The notes beneath the pieces were generated by a model. It did no database searches, was not told where the DNA came from, and saw only the letters and a program-made list of their open reading frames with translations. Position numbers and translations under genes: made by a program. From assembly GCA_016927475.1 (NCBI GenBank), contig JAFGMO010000102.1:1-43517 (forward strand): a DNA stretch of 43,517 nucleotides, given 5' to 3'. Source of the DNA: Candidatus Aminicenantota bacterium (lineage in GTDB: Bacteria > Acidobacteriota > Aminicenantia > Aminicenantales > Aminicenantaceae). Shown here in pieces: positions 8,691-16,269 of this stretch. Position 1 is the first letter of the stretch. Every line of letters begins with the position of its first letter.

Positions 8691-10075
8691 TTTTTTGACG
8701 CATGTAGCCATCCATTGAAAAAAGCCACGACCAGGGCGACCACGATGGAAGCCAGTCCGACTAAATAGGAAATCGTGACGCCAAAATTATAAATAATGAT
8801 CGGGGCAGCAGCCGTAATAAAACCTCCGCCCAACATGGGTTCATAGAGGATCTGTTTGAAACCGAAGGATTTGGCCGCCGGGGTTCTGAAATGGGGGTCG
8901 GCTACCCGGAGCAGAAGAAGTCCCAGGGCCGTCACTCCGGTCTGCATTCCATATTCCGTGATCCCCCTCTCGAACCAGGCGTCCGGCAGCATCCGGGGAG
9001 CGATAAACCAGGTGGCAAAAAGCACCCAGACCAATCCAACAACCATCAATATCGAAAACGGCCAGAAGAAGGCTAAAAAAACATCCAGCTTTATGGACGC
9101 GATAGCCGAAATCACCAAAAAATCGAGGGCCAGCCCCAAAATACGGTCAAAAGTTTTCCGGTCAAGGTACTTGGACAGCCCTGTCTTGCCGGCAAAAATC
9201 TGGATGAACAGGCCTCCCAGCATGGCCAGGGGAAAAAGCGGAAAGCTTTTGAAGAGATCGGGCTCCATATTGGCGCTCAGGCTTTTGATCCCCTGAAGCA
9301 TGTACCAGCCGATCAGGATGGCCACTCCAACAAAGGCGGCATGAAAGGCAAAGGGCTCCAGGGCATCCGGAGAGATGGTGATCAAAGCTCCATGCCGTCT
9401 TTTCTCCGGGGGAATAAGCCCGCGGATTTCTTCGGAGCTGAGCTGCTTGGGAGACTTGATCACCTTGGTGTAGCCCCGCCTTGCGGCCAAATTGATCATG
9501 GCCATACCGAAAACGACCGCACTGACGACGCCCACCGTCGCCGACATCAGTCCCAGGTCTGAGCCCGCTGAAAAACCGAGCTGGTTGAAAGCTTCCGCCA
9601 TTCCGGCCGCCGTCCCATGGCCGCCGGAAAATCCTATCTCCAGAAGACAGCCGAAAAAACGAGGTACACCAAAAACCGGCGTTAGAAGGATTACCGAAAT
9701 TCCGATTCCAACCATGTACTGTCCCATCCCCACCAGCCAGCCGTAACAGAGCTGGGGCCCTCCTTCCCTCCATATCGTCTTGACAGAGGGAACGGAAAAA
9801 CCCAAAAAAAGGCAGGCGAAAACGATATTGATCAGCCGGCCCGGATAAAGGGCCCAGGAATTCATCATCGACTGGGGAATGATGATGAACAGGTGTTTTC
9901 CGCAGACATATGGCCCCAGGAGAAGCCCGAGAAACCCGGCGATGACCGAAGCCGGCAGAAAAAGTTTCTGGAGAACAACCAGCTTGGCCCGCAGATATTT
10001 ACCTATCAGAAGGAGTAAGCTCAACCAACAGATATCGATCATGAGGTTGTCAAACTGTATTCCCGTAATTTCCAT
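8687..10075 (-). CDS. gltS: Sodium/glutamate symporter of the ESS (GltS) family
   Basis: The 462-residue protein has about 12 hydrophobic segments. It carries the ESS hallmark GFSGGHGTAAGMAEAF in the first half and a second conserved re-entrant loop (GITEYGMQTGVTALGLLLL) near residue 380, which together fit GltS, a sodium-coupled glutamate importer of the inner membrane. The length is slightly above the usual ~400. It lies 14 bases downstream of a second, unrelated symporter gene (10090-11487) and is presumably in one transcript with it. The Shine-Dalgarno sequence is weak. The stop codon lies inside a dispersed repeat (TAACCTGCATTATTAC on this strand). Substrate specificity is inferred from the family only. 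Confidence 0.85.
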   Translation of the reverse strand: MEITGIQFDNLMIDICWLSLLLLIGKYLRAKLVVLQKLFLPASVIAGFLGLLLGPYVCGKHLFIIIPQSMMNSWALYPGRLINIVFACLFLGFSVPSVKTIWREGGPQLCYGWLVGMGQYMVGIGISVILLTPVFGVPRFFGCLLEIGFSGGHGTAAGMAEAFNQLGFSAGSDLGLMSATVGVVSAVVFGMAMINLAARRGYTKVIKSPKQLSSEEIRGLIPPEKRRHGALITISPDALEPFAFHAAFVGVAILIGWYMLQGIKSLSANMEPDLFKSFPLFPLAMLGGLFIQIFAGKTGLSKYLDRKTFDRILGLALDFLVISAIASIKLDVFLAFFWPFSILMVVGLVWVLFATWFIAPRMLPDAWFERGITEYGMQTGVTALGLLLLRVADPHFRTPAAKSFGFKQILYEPMLGGGFITAAAPIIIYNFGVTISYLVGLASIVVALVVAFFNGWLHASKK

Positions 10076-10089
10076 AGCCGGTTTTCTTT

Positions 10090-11487
10090 TTAGTCTTTGG
10101 GAGGATGGAGTTCCTTCTCCGTATAGGCAATAACCGTGGCCGCGGCCACATCACCGGTGACATTGATGATGGTCCGGAACATGTCCAAGATCCGCTCGAC
10201 CCCCAGGATAAGCGCGATTCCTTCCAATGGAATGCCCACCTGCTTGAGGACAATAACCAGCATCAGCACCCCCATGGCCGGAGCCCCGGCTGCCCCGATG
10301 GAAGCCAGCGTTGCCGTCAAAATAATGGCTATTTGATCACCCAGTCCCAGGTTCATTCCGTAAACCTGGGCGATAAAAATGGCCGTAACTCCCTGGTAAA
10401 GAGCTGTGCCGTTCATATTGATCGTTGCTCCGAGCGGCAGGACAAAACTCGATATCTCGTCGGAAACGCCGATGTTTTCCTCGGCGCACTCCATGGTCAC
10501 GGGAAGGGTGGCTGAACTGGAACAGGTGCTGAAGGCGATGAGCTGGGCCGGGTATATTCCTTTCCAGAACTTAAAATAAGGGTATTTGGTAATAAGCGTT
10601 ACCACCGCCGGATAGGAGAAAGCCAGGATGGACAGCCCGCCGACGACAACGGCCACATAGCGGACGAGCGACATCAGGATGTCCGCTCCAAACGTGCCTA
10701 CCACGGCGGCTATGAGGGCGAAAACCGCATAGGGCGCCGTTTTGATCACGATTTCCACGATTTTGACCATAATGTCGTTAATGGCTTCGAAAAAATGAAT
10801 GACGGGTTTCATCTTTTTTTTATCAAGAAGAGAGATGACCACTCCCATAAACATGGCAAAAAATATGATCTGGAGCATATTGGCTTCGACAAACGAGCCG
10901 GCCGGATTATCGGGAATGATGTCGACCAGAACATCCGTCAGCCCGGGCCGTTCTTCCGCTCTCATTGCCTGGGCACCGGCCGATTCACCGTAACTTGCCT
11001 TAAGCTCGTCCTGCACATTCTGAGGAATATTACTCCCCGGCTTGATGGTATTGGCCAGAAAAAGGCCGAGGGCGACGGCCGTAATGTAATAGGCGATATA
11101 AAAGCCGAAAGTTTTCCCTCCGATACGTCCCAGCTTCCGCAAGTCGCCCAGACTGGCTACACCAATAAGCAGCGATGCGAAGATCAAAGGGATGACCACC
11201 ATCTTGATCAACCGGATAAACGCCGTGCCCACGGGACGGATTACGGCCGCGTCAGGGCCGTAGATCAATCCTGCAGCGGCTCCGAGGATCAAGCCGACAA
11301 AAATCTGGGTTGGGACGCCGGTCTTGCGAAGGGTCGTCAACATCAGGGTGACCACCGCAGCCAGCAAAAGCGCTGTTTGGAGGATTTTGGTCCCGGAAGC
11401 ATCAGCCGGCGTGCCCAATGCCAGGGCCGTACCGCAAAGAACAATCGCGACAAGACCTCCGACAATCCGCTTGAGATGACGTCTCAT
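10090..11487 (-). CDS. Dicarboxylate/amino acid:cation symporter (DAACS family)
   Basis: I take the ATG at 11485-11487 as the start; CGGAG lies upstream, and the open frame before it (back to 11742) has no family similarity. The 465-residue product has about ten hydrophobic segments. It carries the family's diagnostic motifs: a serine-rich loop TCSSSATLPVTMECAEE, the sodium-site stretch GATINMNGTALYQGV, and the substrate-site segment GIPLEGIALILGVERILDMFRT followed by NVTGD. These identify a GltP/DctA-type secondary transporter that imports glutamate, aspartate or C4-dicarboxylates with sodium or protons. An N-terminal extension adds two hydrophobic segments before the family core (TQIFVGLILGAAAG). 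It is first in a two-gene unit with the GltS-type gene. Confidence 0.88.
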   Translation of the reverse strand: MRRHLKRIVGGLVAIVLCGTALALGTPADASGTKILQTALLLAAVVTLMLTTLRKTGVPTQIFVGLILGAAAGLIYGPDAAVIRPVGTAFIRLIKMVVIPLIFASLLIGVASLGDLRKLGRIGGKTFGFYIAYYITAVALGLFLANTIKPGSNIPQNVQDELKASYGESAGAQAMRAEERPGLTDVLVDIIPDNPAGSFVEANMLQIIFFAMFMGVVISLLDKKKMKPVIHFFEAINDIMVKIVEIVIKTAPYAVFALIAAVVGTFGADILMSLVRYVAVVVGGLSILAFSYPAVVTLITKYPYFKFWKGIYPAQLIAFSTCSSSATLPVTMECAEENIGVSDEISSFVLPLGATINMNGTALYQGVTAIFIAQVYGMNLGLGDQIAIILTATLASIGAAGAPAMGVLMLVIVLKQVGIPLEGIALILGVERILDMFRTIINVTGDVAAATVIAYTEKELHPPKD

Positions 11488-11707
11488 CCTTTTGTCTCCG
11501 TTTTGTTGGCTTTCCTTCTCAAAAAGGTCCGTCCGGCCTATATGATTCACGACACCGCAAAAGATACAGTATTTCAATATGTTCAAAATTCCGAAAAGAA
11601 TCAAGGAAAATTTCTTTTTTCTTAAAAAAACCGGGCCTGCTTGACAGGCGCAGGAAGAGTATCTATGCTGATAAACAACACCAATAAAAACACAAAAGGA
11701 AGCCACC

Positions 11708-13132
11708 ATGAATAAAAATATTTTTCGATGGACGGCGATCATAATCCTTGCTTTTTTGATCTTTTCGGCCCAAATCTGTCCTCAAGACAAGGATGGTGAC
11801 GGGATCAATGACAACGACGACAACTGCCCGGAGATAGCAAACGCTGACCAATTGGATACCGACGATGACGGATGGGGGGATGTTTGTGATAACTGCCCCA
11901 CTGTCGCAAACGAGCTTCAAACCGACAGCGACATGGACGGCATAGGCGATGCCTGTCAAACCTGGTGGCAGATTTTCGGCTGGAGCGGTTATGATGAGGG
12001 CCGGGATATCGCCCAAACACAAGACGGAGGAACCATCATTACCGGAAGAACGTCCGCCGGAACAGGACCCTTTAACGCCTGGCTTATCAAACTCGACAGC
12101 CTGGGTGATAAAGAATGGGAAAAAACATACGGAGGGGCGGACGACGACGCGGGACGCAGAGTTTTTCCCTGCAGTGACGGCGGATACCGTATCCTCGGAA
12201 CCAACAATTCTGCCGGAACCCAAACGGGAATCTGGCAGATCAAAACCGATGAAAACGGGAACATAACCTGGTCCACAACCTACCATAGCGAAAAAAATAG
12301 AATTTGCAGTTCGGCTCTGGTCAATACGGGTGTTCTGGCCGTAGGGTATGAACATGAGACTTCCTCAGATAATACCGACGCCTACCTCTTGAAGACGGAC
12401 GACAGCGGAAACAAAACATGGGAATCTTCCTTCGGCGGCACCGGGAAAGACTACGCTATGGACATTGTGCCCGTTTCGAGCTCTTCGCTCTCTTTGACCT
12501 CGGACAGCGGATATCTCATCGCCGGCTACACGGCATCATACGGGGAGGGCGGATTTGACGGCTGGCTTATCAAAATCAATCAAAACGGTAATATCGTTTG
12601 GCGCAAAACCTACGGGGGTAACGGGAATGACTTGTTTTATGGGATCGCCGCCGGAAACGAAGGGGATTTTTATCTGGCCGGTCAGACCAGCTCTTCCGGG
12701 GAAGGGGGATACGATATCTGGCTGCTGAGAGTGGACCAGAATGGAAATATCGTCTGGGAGAAGACCTTCGGTGGAACAGATAATGACACCTGTATGGATA
12801 TCGTCTACGGAAGAAGCCGAAACGACTATTTTTTGGCCCTGGCCGGAAACACCAAGTCATACGGGTCGGGTGAAACAGACATCTGGCTGATCCAAACCGA
12901 CCTCAGCGGGAATAAAAAATGGGACAAAACCTTCGGCGGAAGCCTCGCTGATTACGGATATGCCGTCCTCTGTGACAGCGACGGCGGTTACATCGTTTGC
13001 GGCGAGACGGTTTCTTACACGGTCTCGGGAGGATCGGACCTTTTGCTGATCAAGACCGACACCCAGGGGAATGCGCCGGACTCCCCCACCTCATCAACAA
13101 GCATTATTCATAAATTTGGCCAAAACCAATAG
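11708..13132 (+). CDS. Exported thrombospondin-type-3 / beta-propeller repeat protein
   Basis: Residues 1-26 look like a signal peptide, ending before QICPQDKDGDG. Residues 27-85 hold two thrombospondin type 3 calcium-binding repeats (DKDGDGINDNDDNCPEIA and TDSDMDGIGDAC). Residues 90-460 carry about seven repeats of ~50 residues, with the pattern GGYLIAGYTxSxGxGxxDxWLIKxDxxGNxxWxKTFGG, predicted to fold as a beta-propeller. The same repeat occurs in the gene at 4317. It is probably a surface or secreted protein of unknown ligand. AAAAGGA precedes the ATG. The last ten or so residues (SIIHKFGQNQ) are encoded by a dispersed repeat that lies across the 3' end, so the native C-terminus has probably been replaced. 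Confidence 0.85.
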   Translation: MNKNIFRWTAIIILAFLIFSAQICPQDKDGDGINDNDDNCPEIANADQLDTDDDGWGDVCDNCPTVANELQTDSDMDGIGDACQTWWQIFGWSGYDEGRDIAQTQDGGTIITGRTSAGTGPFNAWLIKLDSLGDKEWEKTYGGADDDAGRRVFPCSDGGYRILGTNNSAGTQTGIWQIKTDENGNITWSTTYHSEKNRICSSALVNTGVLAVGYEHETSSDNTDAYLLKTDDSGNKTWESSFGGTGKDYAMDIVPVSSSSLSLTSDSGYLIAGYTASYGEGGFDGWLIKINQNGNIVWRKTYGGNGNDLFYGIAAGNEGDFYLAGQTSSSGEGGYDIWLLRVDQNGNIVWEKTFGGTDNDTCMDIVYGRSRNDYFLALAGNTKSYGSGETDIWLIQTDLSGNKKWDKTFGGSLADYGYAVLCDSDGGYIVCGETVSYTVSGGSDLLLIKTDTQGNAPDSPTSSTSIIHKFGQNQ

Positions 13133-13148
13133 ATAATTTCATAATGAG
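13101..13148. repeat. Dispersed repeat copy overlapping the end of a CDS
   Basis: ATTATTCATAAATTTGGCC followed by AGATAATTTCATAATG matches the intergenic copy at 2128-2178. Here it overlaps the last codons and stop of the thrombospondin/propeller gene. The following gap to 13359 contains a GC-rich stretch (13156-13230) with no open frame that I can support. Confidence 0.6.
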
Positions 13149-13359
13149 AGAAAAGGGGTGGCATGGCGAAGGGGCTCCCCACCCGGAGCGACAGCGAGGA
13201 TGGGGAAGAGCCGTGACAGGACCCCTCAATATGTGATGCCGCTGATTTTTCCAAGAAAACTTAAAAAATTGGGGGAACTCCAAAATTTTTGTTCCCGTTG
13301 ACTTAGATCTGTTTACCCTTTATCATAACGACTCAAAGAGACAAAAGAAACATCAACTC

Positions 13360-14337
13360 ATGAATACTTTGAACTACTGGAGACGCCTGGTCCGGCTTTT
13401 TTTCCACTACAAAAGGAAGTCCATTCTCCTGCCTTATCTTCCCGTACGGCTTTGGGTGGAGCTATCCGGTGCCTGCAACTACCGCTGCATCATGTGTCCC
13501 AACAAGGACCTTCCCGGTAAGGAAAAAGGAAACATGGACTTCGGCCTCTATACCAAAATTATCGATGAGACCGCATCCTATGTCTTCGACATAAATCTGG
13601 CCCACCGGGGAGAATCCCTGATCCACCCCCGCATAGCGGAGGCGGCCGACTATGCCAAACAAAAGGGGCTTTATACCCGCCTTCACACAAACGGTTCTCT
13701 GCTGACGGAGGAACTGTCACAAAAATTCATCGACAGCGGGCTGGACCGCTTATCCTTTTCATTTGACGGGTACGACGCGGCCACTTATGAAAAAATCCGC
13801 CGCGGAGGAAAATTCGACGAAACAGTCGGTAACATCGTCCGCCTCCTGGAGATCAAAAAAAAAGCGGGAGCGAAAAAACCCATCGTAGCCATTGAGGTCA
13901 TCAATTTCGACCAGCTTCAAGGGGATCAAACGGAGGCGGCCAAAAAGAAATTTTTAAAAAATTTCAAGGGGCTTCCCCTGGACCATTTTGTCCACAAAGA
14001 ACTCCATAACTGGGCCGGTGAAATCGACAGGGACAAACAGGAGGGATTTTATTCCGTCTGCACTTTTCCCTGGAATGCCCTCATCATCTACTGGAATGGT
14101 GATGTCCTTCCCTGCACGCAGGATTTTTTCGGCCAGATCGTTGTTGGAAACGCCAATAAAACCACGCTGCGTGACATCTGGAACGGGGAAAAAATGGTAA
14201 CCCTGCGGAAAAAATTGGTCGAGCGGGACGTGAAGGGACTCAAACCTTGTGCCGGATGCGACCGCCTAAATCGCAGGGGATTCCTCGGTATTCCCAAAGA
14301 GTACCTCTGGAAATTTATTACTAAACGTATGCCGTAA
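13360..14337 (+). CDS. Radical SAM/SPASM-domain enzyme
   Basis: The 325-residue protein carries the radical SAM cluster motif C39-x3-C43-x2-C46 (CNYRCIMCPNK). It continues with the TIM-barrel core (HTNGSLL, then LSFSFDGYD) and ends in a SPASM-type cysteine region: CTFPWNALIIYWNGDVLPC, then LKPCAGCDRLNRRG. SPASM proteins bind extra iron-sulfur clusters and modify peptides, or act on sugar and aminoglycoside-like substrates. The substrate here is unknown. The coupled genes downstream (oxidoreductase, TIM-barrel protein, SGNH hydrolase) favour a carbohydrate or small-molecule role over a peptide one, and no short precursor-peptide gene is visible nearby. The Shine-Dalgarno sequence is weak. The stop is separated by one base from the next ATG. 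Confidence 0.85.
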   Translation: MNTLNYWRRLVRLFFHYKRKSILLPYLPVRLWVELSGACNYRCIMCPNKDLPGKEKGNMDFGLYTKIIDETASYVFDINLAHRGESLIHPRIAEAADYAKQKGLYTRLHTNGSLLTEELSQKFIDSGLDRLSFSFDGYDAATYEKIRRGGKFDETVGNIVRLLEIKKKAGAKKPIVAIEVINFDQLQGDQTEAAKKKFLKNFKGLPLDHFVHKELHNWAGEIDRDKQEGFYSVCTFPWNALIIYWNGDVLPCTQDFFGQIVVGNANKTTLRDIWNGEKMVTLRKKLVERDVKGLKPCAGCDRLNRRGFLGIPKEYLWKFITKRMP

Positions 14338-14338
14338 A

Positions 14339-15394
14339 ATGAGCCGAAAAGAACAATCTCCCGTTATCCCCACGGACTCCGCCCAAAGAGCTGGTATTAT
14401 CGGCCTGGGCCGGCGTGGCCTTATTCAAGCCGTTCTGTCCGGGCTCAATCCTAAGGTGAAAGTTACAGCCCTGTATGATCCGGATGAACGTTTTATCCCA
14501 CTGTTTGAAGACTCGCCGGTCAAAAGTATCTTTTATTCGGACCTGCCGGTTATGCTGAAAACAGCGGAACTCGACGTGATTTTTATCTGTTCGGAGAAAG
14601 AGGCCCATCTCTCCGCGGTTCAGGAATGCCTGACCGGAAATATCAGGATTTATGTCGACACACCGCCGGCCGAATCGTTGGATTCCATGACAAAAATGGC
14701 AAACGCGGGCGCCGGAACAGACGGCCCCCACGTCCTCGGATGCGTTTATCCTTATAAAGCCGTCTTTAAAGAAGCCAAACGTCTTCTTGATGGCGGCATT
14801 TTGGAAAAGATCAAACGTTTCCGGGCATCTCTTTATGTCACACGGAGCCCTTTCACTCAAAAAAACCGGCAGCAAAGGGGCATTCTGATCAACACGGGTT
14901 TTCCGCTTGTTCATCTTCTGCACTGGTACTTCGGCCCGCCGGCATATGTGTATTCCAGAATGAGCCAAGAGAACAAAAATCCGGAGAAAAGTGTATCCCT
15001 CCTCATCAACTACGATACCGGTCTTCTGGGACTTGTGGACATGTCATGGAACCGCCCCGGTTATCCCAAACCAACGGCGGCGCTGACCATTGAAGGCACC
15101 CGCGGCATCATGGAGGTCTCCGAAGAATCCCTTAAGCTTTTTCTCTATCGTTCTTTTGGCCATTTCAACAAAGGATGGACCACCCTTTGTTTGACTGATC
15201 TAGACTCCACAGAACCAGTTTTTTACTGTGAGGAAGGACTCTATGCGGCTCACCAAAACTTTATATCGGCAGACCCGGCCATCTTCAACAACAAAATAAC
15301 ATGGCAGGACGGTTGTGACGTCATGCGTACCATCCAGGCCGCCTATCTCTCGGCGGAATCCGGCCGTCCTTTTGCATTCAACGAGGTTCGATAA
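14339..15394 (+). CDS. Gfo/Idh/MocA-type oxidoreductase lacking the EKP lysine
   Basis: The N-terminal Rossmann domain has the NAD(P)-binding motif AGIIGLGRRGLIQ. The C-terminal half has the usual beta-sheet domain, with GTRGIMEVSEESLKLFLYR close to the matching part of the paralogue at 33975-35015. In this family a conserved E-K-P supplies the catalytic/cofactor-contacting lysine. Here that position reads V-D-T108-P-P, so the lysine is replaced by threonine, while the paralogue keeps VEKPLAESLDS. The protein may bind a sugar-like ligand without the usual dehydrogenase chemistry. It is the second gene of a four-gene operon: one base after the radical SAM gene and overlapping the next gene as TAATG. 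Confidence 0.85.
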   Translation: MSRKEQSPVIPTDSAQRAGIIGLGRRGLIQAVLSGLNPKVKVTALYDPDERFIPLFEDSPVKSIFYSDLPVMLKTAELDVIFICSEKEAHLSAVQECLTGNIRIYVDTPPAESLDSMTKMANAGAGTDGPHVLGCVYPYKAVFKEAKRLLDGGILEKIKRFRASLYVTRSPFTQKNRQQRGILINTGFPLVHLLHWYFGPPAYVYSRMSQENKNPEKSVSLLINYDTGLLGLVDMSWNRPGYPKPTAALTIEGTRGIMEVSEESLKLFLYRSFGHFNKGWTTLCLTDLDSTEPVFYCEEGLYAAHQNFISADPAIFNNKITWQDGCDVMRTIQAAYLSAESGRPFAFNEVR

Positions 15395-16269
15395 TGGAAA
15401 ATTTAGACCCGATCATACTCGGTTCCAATCCCTTTGAGGGAGTGGGATACCTGTCCAGCTCTCAAACAAGGCATTACCAGGAATTTTTCAGTAAAGTGGA
15501 AAATATCATTCCTATCCTGGACGCCAGTTTCAAACTGGGCATCACCAGCTTCATGCTCTCCAATAACGACAACATTATGGAGGCGGTCAAAAGATTTTCA
15601 TCAAGTAAAAACATGACTCTGCTTCCGGTCATTCCCAACGCCTATGACTACGCCCGGGAATCCACGGAAAAAGGTGTATTGGGCACCGTGTTGAGCAAGG
15701 CCAAACGGATTGACCTCTACAGAAAGGTTCGAATGGGCCTGCGGGCCTTGAAAAAAATCCATGGTATTATATCCAAGGACCTGTTGACTCTTCTGACGAA
15801 TCTGATGGATTTCGAAATGGCCAGCTTTGAGAAATATTCCTTTAAAGCCGTCATCCTTCACGGCCAGGTTACGGACCTGGCTCTTTCCTCCAATAATCCC
15901 GAGATCATTTCCTTTTACCAGGACATGGTCCGGGAGCGGTATAAAGCCCTTCCCGTGCTGGCCACCCATAATTTCGGCTCCCTGCTTCCCCGGCTTATGG
16001 AATGGAAAATAAAAATTCCGGTCATGGCTCCGTTTAATGCCAAAGGCTTTATCATGAAACCGTCAAAGGAGGAATGCGAAAAATTGCTTCAGAAAACGGA
16101 TTACACCATCATTGCTAAAAAGGTTTTGGCCGGAGGGCGGTTGACGCCCGAAGAAGCTTTTCCCTATCTTGCGGATAAAAACGTGCACTCCGTCGCCGTC
16201 GGTATCGGTTCCCTGCCCGAGGCCTACCATACGCTTTCCGTGGCCAAGCAGCTTTTCCAAGCAAAATGA
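15394..16269 (+). CDS. TIM-barrel protein, possibly aldo/keto-reductase-like, function unknown
   Basis: This 291-residue soluble protein starts with IILGSNPFEGVGY and has alternating beta/alpha segments in TIM-barrel order. It ends in a KVLAGGRLTPEEAF stretch followed by SVAVGIGSLPEAYHTL, which resembles the phosphate/cofactor-binding end of aldo-keto reductases. I do not see the complete AKR catalytic tetrad (Asp-Tyr-Lys-His), so the assignment is only to fold. Its ATG overlaps the stop of the oxidoreductase gene (TAATG) and its own stop overlaps the ATG of the SGNH gene (ATGA), so the four genes are translationally coupled and probably act in one pathway. Confidence 0.6.
   Translation: MENLDPIILGSNPFEGVGYLSSSQTRHYQEFFSKVENIIPILDASFKLGITSFMLSNNDNIMEAVKRFSSSKNMTLLPVIPNAYDYARESTEKGVLGTVLSKAKRIDLYRKVRMGLRALKKIHGIISKDLLTLLTNLMDFEMASFEKYSFKAVILHGQVTDLALSSNNPEIISFYQDMVRERYKALPVLATHNFGSLLPRLMEWKIKIPVMAPFNAKGFIMKPSKEECEKLLQKTDYTIIAKKVLAGGRLTPEEAFPYLADKNVHSVAVGIGSLPEAYHTLSVAKQLFQAK

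Noticed and set aside
9162..9773. 203-codon frame on the minus strand
   Set aside because: It overlaps the GltS-type gene in another frame and has no plausible protein composition.
10795..11625. 276-codon open frame on the plus strand
   Set aside because: It is antisense to the DAACS transporter, rich in charged residues without domain sense, and has no ribosome-binding site; the minus-strand reading has clear family motifs.
11619..11650. Terminator or attenuator on the minus strand upstream of the DAACS gene
   Set aside because: The stem GCCTG/CAGGC is only 5 bp and the T-run is four bases away; too weak to call.
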